NCBI RefSeq assembly: GCF_018998565.1
Contig: NZ_JAHNZO010000022.1
Location: 62,001-126,000 of the forward strand
From: Paenibacillus oleatilyticus
GTDB lineage: Bacteria > Bacillota > Bacilli > Paenibacillales > NBRC-103111
Direction of reading: 5' to 3'
Length of the DNA stretch: 64,000 nucleotides
The notes under the pieces were generated by a model that was not told the origin of the DNA, ran no database searches, and was given only the letters and a program-made list of their open reading frames with translations. Position numbers and translations under genes: made by a program. This document shows positions 35,898-44,413 of the stretch, piece by piece; position 1 is the first letter of the stretch; every line of letters starts with the position of its first letter.

Positions 35898-35943
35898 GCG
35901 AAACCCACCGTTAGGCTGCCAACCTTACGCGGTGGGTTTTCGC
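35898..35943 (+). terminator. First terminator hairpin after the SLH protein
   Basis: GCGAAACCCACCG pairs with CGGTGGGTTTTCGC around 19 bases. Confidence 0.75.
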
Positions 35944-35956
35944 TTGCAAATAAAGA

Positions 35957-35997
35957 ATGGCCCTTGCCGCAAGATTGCGACCAAGGGCCGTTTTTGC
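35957..35997 (+). terminator. Second terminator after the SLH protein
   Basis: GGCCCTTG and CAAGGGCC form an 8-bp stem followed by G and five T. The tandem pair separates two convergent genes. Confidence 0.8.
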
Positions 35998-36038
35998 ACA
36001 GGAAAAAGGGAGGGGAAGCACGCTCCCCTGCATTACGT

Positions 36039-38639
36039 TTACTGCTCGTCGAACGTCGCTAGCTTTTTAGCTCCGGAAAGGCTGTACACGCCAAACTCAT
36101 AGAAGGAGTATCCGTAATCCGTCGCTCTTTGGATGCCTTGGAATTTCACGTATCTGGCTTGGACCGGGTTAAAATGAACCGTTTGTTTCCCGTCCGTTGC
36201 CGTAATGATGCCGCCATTCTCCTGCGTCACGTTGGTCCAGTTCTGCTTATCGTTCGAAACTAGCAGCTGGAACGTGTTCGCCCGGGCGTATTCCCAATCG
36301 ATTCTCACCGTATCGATGTCCGTCGGCGCGCCGAGATCGACCTGGAACCACGTATTGTCCCTGTATTCGCTCGCCCATCTCGTAACAGGGGAGCCGTCAA
36401 CCGCTTTCTCTGCGGCATAGCCGGGCTTATCGCCTTCCACCGAAGAGGCTTCGGCCTTTTTATTTTCGGCCAAATTCCCGATCAGGTAATAGACGCCTTC
36501 CTTGAGCGCATTGTACGCCGTATCCGTAATCATGTGCTCTTCCTTTACACGATCCAGCCGGGCGTTAAATACTTTCAAAAAATCGATAAACTTCGTTGGA
36601 TTGGACCCTTCGAGGTGGGTCATCATTTCCAGGTCTTTGATGAGCGCACGAGCCGCTTTGGCATTCGTGATCTGGTTTTCCGCCGCGAAACGGTCGGCTA
36701 ATTGTTTCATGGCTGCTGCGCTGGTGGACACTTCAATCACATAAGAGGTTTTTCGGGATTTACCCGCCGTAATCACGGTAACGATCAGCTCATGCTTTCC
36801 AAGCTTGCCTGCCAGATTCATGACGGTTCCTTCCGTGTAAGGCTTGCCGTCAAACGTAGCAGTGACCTTCGTCAGCCCGCTGCCGTCATTGCTTTTCCAT
36901 GCAAACTGAACAGGCTCCGTGTCCGGCACGAGGGCTTTGCTTTGAATTGTTTTCCCGTTCATTTGCACTTCGGCTTCCGGCGCGACGGCCGTGTTTTTGA
37001 CATACGTGCCTTTGACGAATTGATACAGCCAGTCGTACATCACACGGTTGGTCGGATCGGTGCTCACCGCCGTATTATATACGGCATTGTTGCCTTGGTA
37101 ATACGCTTTGAAGCCTTCCTGCATCAAGCCGGTTTCTACACCGCTGTTCAAGTAATCGATATACCGGTCGCGGAAGACGCTATCCGTCAGCATGCGATCG
37201 TCGAACTCCAGCTCGTTGGACATCCCGTACCGCTTGGCGGTGTTGGCGGCATCCTCCAGACGGTCATAGCCCATTTCCTCGAAGAAATAGTTCGGCTGGA
37301 AATTGACGGCATCAATGCCGACATCCTTCCACATAAAGCTCTTGTAAGCCAGGAAATGCGGAATCCAGAAAAATTTCAGGCCCATGTTATGAACCTTGGC
37401 ACTCGTCGAACGAAGCAAATCCGGGCCCTTCGTGCTGGTGCTGATCTGCTCTTCCAGCCAGTACATGCCGACAAGCTCCAGGTGGGAGTACCGAGCCGCT
37501 TCCCATTTTTGCTTCACTTGATCGAGCCACCACTGGATCGCTTTTTCCCGATTGGCGAACGCCTTCTCTTCCCCGACCGTCGAAGCGTTAAAGCTTAAAG
37601 ACTCTCCGTTCACGACGCCAAAATCGTTCAAGTACTCCCCCGGGTCCGGAATCATCAGGACGACCTTTTCCTTATAATCCGGCTGCCCCAGCTTGGCCCC
37701 GACCTCCTTGGTCGCTTCGTTGAGCTGCTGCATGTCGCCGGTTGCGGCGAAAGTCTTATTCAGATACCATTGCCAATCTTCGAGATTGGCTCTTCCGTCG
37801 TAGCCTCGGCCGGCCGGCGAAGTCAGACCGAGAAACAGCACGCCGTCAAACAGCCGATCCACCGGCTGCCCGGCCTGATTCACATAGCTGATATTCGGAA
37901 TGATCCGTTCTTTCGTCCAGTCCCCCAGATTATCCTTGTAATGCCCGTTGTACAGCAAGCCTAAATGGTTGATGCCGGCTGTCGCTTCTCCCGGCTTTAA
38001 GAAGCCCACTTGATCGGGAGGCACTGTTACCGCTCCTGCTACCTTTCCATCCGTGCCCCAAATCTCGACTTCATCGATGAGGCTCCACGCCCGGGTATGC
38101 ATCGGGAAGGTAACTTTCACATAACGGGTGTAAACCATCCCCGTAACGGTTTTGTCGCTGTAGATGCCGTCCCGGCTTCCGTCCCATTCAAAGGTCTCTT
38201 GTCTCGGAGGTCCGTCTCCCCAGAGAAGCTGGGTAGCTTTGTGTGAAAGCGCTCCCCAATTTTGGCTGTCGTCAGAGGCATACATCGATACCGACAACGG
38301 CACAAGAATCGAGTTCGTCGGCCAATCCTGCAAGAAATGCGCTTTAACCTTCGAGATCGACTTTCGCTCGCCCAGATCGAACACGACCTCGCGCGTCATC
38401 TTCTGCACGTGTCCTACCCACGCCGGGTCCGACTTATCCAATGCGCCATATTTTCCGTCCGTCAGCTTCCGGTTATTATCCGGATGCGCCGCTTCCGGCG
38501 CTTGCGACCATGTATAATTCAGCCCTAAAGCAAGATTACGTTCCTTAGGCTTCGCCTCTTCCGCTTGCACGGCCGAAATCTGTGACAAGAACATGACGGC
38601 AGTCATAACAGCGGCTGTCCATTTTATTTTCAATCCCAT
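36039..38639 (-). CDS. Secreted DUF4855 protein with discoidin (F5/8 type C) domain
   Basis: The product of 866 residues has a signal peptide (MGLKIKWTAAVMTAVMFLS, cut near AQA-like VQA at about 26). A discoidin-like beta domain follows (about 60-200). The central DUF4855 domain (about 225-560) contains VDRLFDGVLFLGL, WQWYLNKTF and VGMYWLEEQI with many aromatic and acidic residues, as in glycoside-hydrolase-like TIM barrels. A C-terminal F5/8 type C carbohydrate-binding domain closes it (about 725-860, NTWFQVDLGAPTDIDTVRIDWEYARA). The ATG at 38639 lies behind GGAAGGAGCGGG. It diverges from a carbohydrate ABC/YesMN locus and probably releases the sugar that locus imports. Confidence 0.82.
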   Translation of the reverse strand: MGLKIKWTAAVMTAVMFLSQISAVQAEEAKPKERNLALGLNYTWSQAPEAAHPDNNRKLTDGKYGALDKSDPAWVGHVQKMTREVVFDLGERKSISKVKAHFLQDWPTNSILVPLSVSMYASDDSQNWGALSHKATQLLWGDGPPRQETFEWDGSRDGIYSDKTVTGMVYTRYVKVTFPMHTRAWSLIDEVEIWGTDGKVAGAVTVPPDQVGFLKPGEATAGINHLGLLYNGHYKDNLGDWTKERIIPNISYVNQAGQPVDRLFDGVLFLGLTSPAGRGYDGRANLEDWQWYLNKTFAATGDMQQLNEATKEVGAKLGQPDYKEKVVLMIPDPGEYLNDFGVVNGESLSFNASTVGEEKAFANREKAIQWWLDQVKQKWEAARYSHLELVGMYWLEEQISTSTKGPDLLRSTSAKVHNMGLKFFWIPHFLAYKSFMWKDVGIDAVNFQPNYFFEEMGYDRLEDAANTAKRYGMSNELEFDDRMLTDSVFRDRYIDYLNSGVETGLMQEGFKAYYQGNNAVYNTAVSTDPTNRVMYDWLYQFVKGTYVKNTAVAPEAEVQMNGKTIQSKALVPDTEPVQFAWKSNDGSGLTKVTATFDGKPYTEGTVMNLAGKLGKHELIVTVITAGKSRKTSYVIEVSTSAAAMKQLADRFAAENQITNAKAARALIKDLEMMTHLEGSNPTKFIDFLKVFNARLDRVKEEHMITDTAYNALKEGVYYLIGNLAENKKAEASSVEGDKPGYAAEKAVDGSPVTRWASEYRDNTWFQVDLGAPTDIDTVRIDWEYARANTFQLLVSNDKQNWTNVTQENGGIITATDGKQTVHFNPVQARYVKFQGIQRATDYGYSFYEFGVYSLSGAKKLATFDEQ

Positions 38640-39063
38640 CAATCCCGCTCCTTCCAACGTTGAGTTAATGCAGCATCAAGCTCTGGATAGATCACGTTCG
38701 AATCCAGCTTACAGGAGACGTTTCGTTCAAACCTCGGGTCCATTCATGCGGCAGAGCCTCCTTTCCTGGCGATTCCTTCGCGGTCAACGCTTGACGCATG
38801 CAGGAATCTTCTTACTGTAAGAATAAGAAATCCGGGCCTGTTTTCAAAGAGATAAGTTATGACTTTTGTATACAATTGTTTACTTGTTTGCTTCCGTACA
38901 AGGCACGGCTACGTCAAGAGGTGTATACGAAAGTAAAGAGTAGTATATGGTTGAAGGCGCGTCCCCTGCCTATACTTGAACTATGAAGGTGGCATTATCC
39001 ATACTGAAGGAAACACTCGGAGGAAGACAACCGGAGACTTGTAACATAAGTTGGAGGGGTAGC
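38640..39063. other. Divergent promoter region of the glycan locus
   Basis: No gene is supported. A TATACT near 38971 with a weak upstream -35 could start the binding-protein transcript. Two TTTACTTGTTTGCTT-like stretches near 38880 could be regulator sites. The response regulator of the locus (44414) is the likely activator here. Confidence 0.35.
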
Positions 39064-40707
39064 ATGAAGAAGACAACGAAGACGCTTTCGTTCGCCGCAT
39101 TGGCGATGAGCTTGGCGGTTACGGCATGCAGCAACAACGCAAACGAATCGGAAAACAAAGCGGATAACGCGGCGTCCGGCCAAGGAAACGGTGTGATCGA
39201 GGTTTCGACGGTTTCGCCAAGCGATCAATATCTGAAGTTCGACGAAGGCGAGAACTTTACCAAGAACGCCGTATATGATGCGTATGAAAAAGACATTGGC
39301 GTCAAAGTGACCAACAAGTGGGTAGCCGATACGAGCCAATTCAAGGAAAAGGTCAAAATTACGATCGCATCCGGCGATCTTCCGGACTTTTTCCCGGTGA
39401 ACGCGACGCAGTTGAAAGAGCTGACCGAAGCCGATATGATCATGGACCTGACGGAAGTGTACGACAAGTATGCCACGGACGAAACGAAGAAGTATCTGAC
39501 GATGGACGGCGGCATGCAGATGAAGACGGCCATGTTCGATAATAAACTGATGGCGATTCCCAACACCTATAATCCGTACAATTACCAGTTTCTGTATGTG
39601 CGTACGGACTGGCTGAAGAAGCTGAATTTGCCCGAGCCCAAGACGATGGCAGACATGATGACGATCGCCGAGGCTTTTAAAACCAAAGATCCTGGCGGTA
39701 CAGGGAAGCCGTACGGACTCGCGATCAGCAAAAATCCTTTTCATATTGATACCGGGGTCACGGGATTGCGGGCTTTCCTTAATGGATACCATGCCTATGA
39801 AAATATTTGGATCGAGGATGGCAAGGGCGGGCTGGTCAACAGCGATATTCAGCCGCAGGTAAAGCAGGCGCTGGCCGCATTGCAGGACATGTTCAAGAAA
39901 GGGTTGATCGATCCCGAATTTGCGGTGAAGGATGCGGAGAAAGAGGCTGAGCTCATCTACAGCAACGGCATCGGGATGGTCTATGGCGCATCGTGGACGC
40001 CGGCCCAGCTCGTCAAAGGCGCCGTAAAGGACGGGAAAGTGGTGCAGGAGTGGGGCGTGTTCCCTATTCCGACGGTGGACAGCAACCCGGCTTTATCGCA
40101 AATCGGACTGGGTGTGGATGAATATTACGTCGTTTCCAAAAAAGCGAAGCATCCGGAGGGCGTCATCAAGCTGCTGAACCAATGGATCGCCGTCGACAAC
40201 CACCCGACCGAAGAGCAGAAGGTGTACGAGTTCGGTAAAGACCGCAAAGAAAAGGGCAACAATTACTGGCTGATCAATCCGCTGCGCGTCGGCAAGCAAA
40301 TCGACAACAACGGCGAGGTGCTGCCTAAAGCGATTGCCAACAAGGATACGAGTATTCTGGAGTCGAAGGACCAGAAAACGCGATATGAGCGTGCGCTGAA
40401 GTACGTGAACGGCGATACGAGCATGTGGTGGGAATACCTGATTTCGGGTCCGAATGGCGTGTATTCGCTTATTCCGGCCATCCAGAAGAACAAGCAGTAC
40501 CTGCAAAACAAATTTTATGGCGCGCCGACGCCGACCATGGCCGAGAGACAAGAAATTTTGCTCAAGAAGCGGGACGAGGTCTATTTTAAAATCATTATGA
40601 ATCAAGTATCGGTCGATGAATTCGATAAGTTCGTGGAAGAATGGAAGAAGCTTGGCGGCGATGCCATGACCAAAGAAGTGAACGAATGGTACAAAACGAA
40701 GAAATAA
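39064..40707 (+). CDS. Carbohydrate ABC transporter substrate-binding lipoprotein (LipO/family 1 type)
   Basis: The product of 547 residues has a lipobox VTAC (Cys22) after a short signal peptide. It then follows the large Paenibacillus/Bacillus LipO-like solute-binding pattern (YEKDIGVKVTNKWVADTSQFKEKV, ASGDLPDFFPVN, YRTDWLKKL-type VRTDWLKKLNLPEPKT). It captures an oligosaccharide and delivers it to the two permeases that follow. TTGGAGGGG precedes the ATG at 39064; a longer frame to 38983 has no ribosome site. An attenuating hairpin separates it from the permease genes. As usual in this family, the ATPase is not in the operon. Confidence 0.9.
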   Translation: MKKTTKTLSFAALAMSLAVTACSNNANESENKADNAASGQGNGVIEVSTVSPSDQYLKFDEGENFTKNAVYDAYEKDIGVKVTNKWVADTSQFKEKVKITIASGDLPDFFPVNATQLKELTEADMIMDLTEVYDKYATDETKKYLTMDGGMQMKTAMFDNKLMAIPNTYNPYNYQFLYVRTDWLKKLNLPEPKTMADMMTIAEAFKTKDPGGTGKPYGLAISKNPFHIDTGVTGLRAFLNGYHAYENIWIEDGKGGLVNSDIQPQVKQALAALQDMFKKGLIDPEFAVKDAEKEAELIYSNGIGMVYGASWTPAQLVKGAVKDGKVVQEWGVFPIPTVDSNPALSQIGLGVDEYYVVSKKAKHPEGVIKLLNQWIAVDNHPTEEQKVYEFGKDRKEKGNNYWLINPLRVGKQIDNNGEVLPKAIANKDTSILESKDQKTRYERALKYVNGDTSMWWEYLISGPNGVYSLIPAIQKNKQYLQNKFYGAPTPTMAERQEILLKKRDEVYFKIIMNQVSVDEFDKFVEEWKKLGGDAMTKEVNEWYKTKK

Positions 40708-40725
40708 CGGCTATCCGGGCGAATC

Positions 40726-40762
40726 GAGGGATCGGGCGTACACCGTCCCTCCCTCTTTTTTT
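40726..40762 (+). terminator. Partial terminator between binding protein and permease genes
   Basis: GAGGGA pairs with TCCCTC, with GGG/CCC pairing inside, followed by seven T. Its place inside the operon would give more binding protein than permease. Confidence 0.7.
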
Positions 40763-40807
40763 CATGGTGCGGCAACAACATCTTTAGGCATACGCGAGGT
40801 GAATGGC

Positions 40808-41713
40808 GTGAATGGACTGATACGGATGTGGAGGCGGGAGTGGCCTCTGCATATGATGCTGATTCCGGGAATCGTGCTGGTGGTGATATTCAGCTATGTT
40901 CCGATGGCGGGCCTCATCATGGCTTTCCAGAAATATATTCCGAACAGAGGCTTGTTCGGCTCACCCTTCATCGGGATGAAAAATTTTCAATTATTGATCG
41001 ATTATCCCGATATCGGGCGTATTTTCTTCAATACCGTCTATATTGCCGTGATGAAAATCATCGCCGGTCTGGTCGTGCCGATCACGGTGGCCATCCTGCT
41101 GAACGAGCTGCGGAGAGAATGGATCAAGCGAACGTTCCAGACGCTCGTCTACTTGCCTCACTTTTTATCGTGGGTGCTGTTAAGCGGGATCTTGGTCGAT
41201 GTGTTGTCTCCATCGTCCGGCATTCTCAATCAATTTCTGGGGCTATTCGGTATCCAGCCTATCTTTTTCTTGGGAAGCAACGCCTGGTTTCCGTATGCGA
41301 TGGTGCTGTCGGATGTATGGAAGGAATTCGGCTTCGGCACGATTGTATATCTGGCTGCGTTAACCAACATCAACCCGTCGCTCTATGAAGCGGCGGAAAT
41401 CGACGGCGCGGGGCGATGGAAGCAAACCTTCCATATTACGTTACCCGGAATGATGCCGATCGTCATCCTGATGCTGACGCTGAATATCGGGAACGTCCTG
41501 AATGCCGGCTTCGAGCAAATCTTCAACCTGTACAGCCCGCCGGTCTATGAAAGCGCGGACATTATCGACACCTTCGTCTATCGCATGGGGGTGCAGCAGG
41601 CGCAATTCGGCTTCGCCACGGCGGTAGGTCTGTTGAAATCCGTCGTATCGTTCATCTTGATCGCCATTTCCTATGTACTCGCTTATCGCGTAGCGAATTA
41701 CCGGATTTTCTAA
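40808..41713 (+). CDS. ABC transporter permease, LplB/UgpA type
   Basis: The product of about 301 residues has six membrane segments and the EAA loop YEAAEIDGAGRWKQTFHITLPGM, where the ATPase docks. It matches the LplB-type sugar permeases paired with LipO proteins (start WPLHMMLIPGIVLVVIFSYVPM). A GTG at 40808 with GAGGTG five bases upstream is preferred; a GTG at 40799 would add three residues. It forms a heterodimer with the next gene product. Confidence 0.92.
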   Translation: MNGLIRMWRREWPLHMMLIPGIVLVVIFSYVPMAGLIMAFQKYIPNRGLFGSPFIGMKNFQLLIDYPDIGRIFFNTVYIAVMKIIAGLVVPITVAILLNELRREWIKRTFQTLVYLPHFLSWVLLSGILVDVLSPSSGILNQFLGLFGIQPIFFLGSNAWFPYAMVLSDVWKEFGFGTIVYLAALTNINPSLYEAAEIDGAGRWKQTFHITLPGMMPIVILMLTLNIGNVLNAGFEQIFNLYSPPVYESADIIDTFVYRMGVQQAQFGFATAVGLLKSVVSFILIAISYVLAYRVANYRIF

Positions 41714-41744
41714 GCTTCGTCCGTTATCAGAAAGGAGGCCTACC

Positions 41745-42629
41745 GTGGCGATAAAGACATCCTTGGGCCGCAAACTATTTATTGCGTGCAACTACATCTT
41801 TCTGGCGCTTCTGTCGTTCCTGTGCCTGATGCCAATTATTCATATTTTGGCGATTTCGTTCAGCTCCGGCACGGCCGCCGCGGCCGGTCAGGTTACGCTG
41901 TGGCCGGTCGAGTTCACAACGGCCGCCTACAATAACGTGTTCGGCAAGCCCGAATATTTGCGGGCGTTCTGGGTATCGGTCCAGCGCGTTGTGCTGGGAA
42001 CGACCCTCAGCATGTTTTTGACGATTCTCACGGCCTATCCGTTGTCCAAGGAGCCTCGGCAATTCCGGCTGCGAACGTTTTACGCCTGGTTCTTCGTCTT
42101 TACGATTCTGTTCAGCGGCGGTCTGATCCCCACCTTTCTCACGATAAAATCGTTGAACCTGATCGACAGCATCTGGGCGTTGGTCTTGCCGACAGCCGTC
42201 CCGGTGTTCAATGTCATCCTGCTGCTCAATTTCTATCGCAATTTGCCGAAGGAGCTGGAGGAATCGTCGCGGATCGACGGCGCAGGCCATTTTACGACCT
42301 TATGGAAAATCTACGTGCCGCTCTCCTTGCCTGCCTTGGCCACCACGGGACTGTTCACAATGGTCGGTCATTGGAACAGCTGGTTTGACGGAATGCTGTA
42401 TATGAATCATACTGAAAATTATCCGCTGCAAACGTTTTTACAGACGGTCATTATCAAGATGGATTTCCGCTTCATTAAAGCGGAGAATGCCGAATTGATG
42501 CTTAAGCTATCCGACCGAACGAGCAGAGCGGCGCAAATTTTCGTAGCGGCCTTTCCTATCCTGGTGGTGTATCCGTTCTTGCAGAAGCTGTTCATTAAAG
42601 GAATCGTCATGGGGAGTGTAAAAGGATAA
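41745..42629 (+). CDS. ABC transporter permease, LplC/UgpE (YtcP) type
   Basis: The product of 294 residues starts at a GTG behind AGGAGGCC. It has six membrane segments and the EAA motif LEESSRIDGAGHFTTLWKIYVPLSLPAL. The N-terminus (SFLCLMPIIHILAISFSS) and C-terminus (YPFLQKLFIKGIVMGSVKG) are those of YtcP/LplC proteins. It partners with the preceding permease to import the sugar bound by the lipoprotein at 39064. Confidence 0.92.
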   Translation: MAIKTSLGRKLFIACNYIFLALLSFLCLMPIIHILAISFSSGTAAAAGQVTLWPVEFTTAAYNNVFGKPEYLRAFWVSVQRVVLGTTLSMFLTILTAYPLSKEPRQFRLRTFYAWFFVFTILFSGGLIPTFLTIKSLNLIDSIWALVLPTAVPVFNVILLLNFYRNLPKELEESSRIDGAGHFTTLWKIYVPLSLPALATTGLFTMVGHWNSWFDGMLYMNHTENYPLQTFLQTVIIKMDFRFIKAENAELMLKLSDRTSRAAQIFVAAFPILVVYPFLQKLFIKGIVMGSVKG

Positions 42630-42667
42630 TAGCGAAGCGGTCTGCAGGCATTAGAGGAGAACATACG

Positions 42668-44401
42668 ATGAACGGCTTATTCTTTTTGCGTGATTCCTCG
42701 ATTTTCAAAAAGGTTATGGCCGCTTTTCTGGCGGCTTTGCTGCCGCTGATGGCGATTACTTGGACGATCAACGAGAAGGGCTCGGACAATATCCGCAGCG
42801 AAATTACGGAGTCGGTACTGAATACGACGCGGTTCTATATGGACTCGCTGGACAAGGAAGCGGATCGCATCAGCCGTTATTTGCCGAACTATGTGATGGA
42901 TACGGACTTGATGGAGCTTGCGGCAACCGGCAATGACATGAGTCCGTACGAGCGGACACGCAAAATATTGGATATTCAGCGGCGGCTTGAGCTGATGAAA
43001 AATTCAAGCCCTTTTATCGAAGAAGCGAAGGCCTACGTCCCGCTCCTCAAGCGCAGCATTCTCAGCAACGATTATGAAACCCGGTTGGACCCGGAGGAAT
43101 ATATGGCGATGCAGCAAAATGCGAAGCTGTACGAAGCGCCGTTCATTTACTGGAACAACCGGCTGTTTATTACGATGCCGTATCCCGGGAATTCGGCCCG
43201 AAGTCCGTTATATATTCTGGGAGTCGAGCTGTCGGCGGCCAAGATCAAGGAAACGCTCGCGCAAATCGGCCGGACGCGGGGCGGGCAGAGCGTTCTGCTG
43301 AATTTGGAGCTGGGGTGGAGCATGGAGACGGGGATGGACACGGCTTTGCTTCAGCGAATGAAGGCTTTTGCCTTGGAGAAGCGGGAATTGCAATCCGATG
43401 AAGGCCATGAAACGATCGTTCATGACCATAAAAGGTATCTTGTGGTGTATAAATATTCCAATCTCTGGAATTCGTATTCCATGACCTGCATCCCGGAAGA
43501 GATGGTTCTGGGCTCGCTGCAAATGTATCGGACGTTGTTCTGGTGGGCGTGCGCGCTGGCCGTTTGTATCGTGATGTTTTTTACTTATTTTCTATTACGG
43601 TTTATTTACCGGCCATTGATGAAGCTGGTGCATTCCTTCCGCCGCGTTCAGCAGAACAGGCTGGAGCCGATCCTCATCGACCGCGGGGCAGATGAATTCG
43701 GGTATTTGTACCGGGCGTTCAATGACACGGTGCGGTCCTTGAAAACGTTGATCGAGGAAAACTACGAGCAGCAAATCCGGAATCAGCGTTCGGAGCTGAA
43801 GCGGCTGCAATCGCAGATTAACCCTCACTTTTTATATAACTGCTTCTTTGTGCTGTGCCGGTTGATTAAATCGGAGAGTCAGAAGGAGAAAGCATATCAA
43901 TTTTGCTTATATATCGGACAATACTTCCAGTTCATTACCCGTAACGACGAGGATGAAATCCCGCTGGAGCTGGAGGTAGAGCATTCCCGTACGTATGTCG
44001 AGATGCAACGAATCTGCTACGGGGAACGGATTCAGGTTTTGTTCGAGGGAGATGTCCCTGCGATCGACGTGCCGCGGCTCATTCTGCAGCCGATTATCGA
44101 GAATGCGTATAAGCATGCGTTGGGCAATATGCTGCAGCCCGGCGAATTGTGGGTACATAGCGAGCGGAGAGACGGCGACTTTCTCCTCTATGTCGAAGAT
44201 AACGGCCAAAGCATCACGGACGAGGAGATCGACATGCTTCAGAAGAAGCTGCGCTATTCCTCGAACCGGATCGAGGAGACGACCGGCCTTATGAACGTCC
44301 ATCGCAGAATTCAGCTGCGCTACGGGGAAGCATATGGCATTACCGTGTCCCGTTCGGAGCTGGGCGGACTGCAAGTCATCATCAAACTGAGCGTAAGCTA
44401 A
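42668..44401 (+). CDS. YesM-type sensor histidine kinase
   Basis: The product of 577 residues has a first membrane span at about 15-33, an extracellular sensor of about 250 residues, and a second span at about 290-312. A HAMP region follows (FRRVQQNRLEPILIDRGADEFGYLYRAFND). Then comes the His_kinase block LKRLQSQINPHFLYNCFFVL, with the phospho-accepting His near residue 386. The ATPase domain has VPRLILQPIIENAYKHAL and VEDNGQ. It lies directly before the AraC-type response regulator and senses, directly or through the binding protein, the sugar of this locus. Confidence 0.93.
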   Translation: MNGLFFLRDSSIFKKVMAAFLAALLPLMAITWTINEKGSDNIRSEITESVLNTTRFYMDSLDKEADRISRYLPNYVMDTDLMELAATGNDMSPYERTRKILDIQRRLELMKNSSPFIEEAKAYVPLLKRSILSNDYETRLDPEEYMAMQQNAKLYEAPFIYWNNRLFITMPYPGNSARSPLYILGVELSAAKIKETLAQIGRTRGGQSVLLNLELGWSMETGMDTALLQRMKAFALEKRELQSDEGHETIVHDHKRYLVVYKYSNLWNSYSMTCIPEEMVLGSLQMYRTLFWWACALAVCIVMFFTYFLLRFIYRPLMKLVHSFRRVQQNRLEPILIDRGADEFGYLYRAFNDTVRSLKTLIEENYEQQIRNQRSELKRLQSQINPHFLYNCFFVLCRLIKSESQKEKAYQFCLYIGQYFQFITRNDEDEIPLELEVEHSRTYVEMQRICYGERIQVLFEGDVPAIDVPRLILQPIIENAYKHALGNMLQPGELWVHSERRDGDFLLYVEDNGQSITDEEIDMLQKKLRYSSNRIEETTGLMNVHRRIQLRYGEAYGITVSRSELGGLQVIIKLSVS

Positions 44402-44413
44402 AGGGGGAACGGC

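Noticed and set aside
36702..37598. A 298-codon open frame antisense to the DUF4855 gene
   Set aside because: No ribosome site and no domain; the minus-strand gene has a signal peptide and two recognisable domains.
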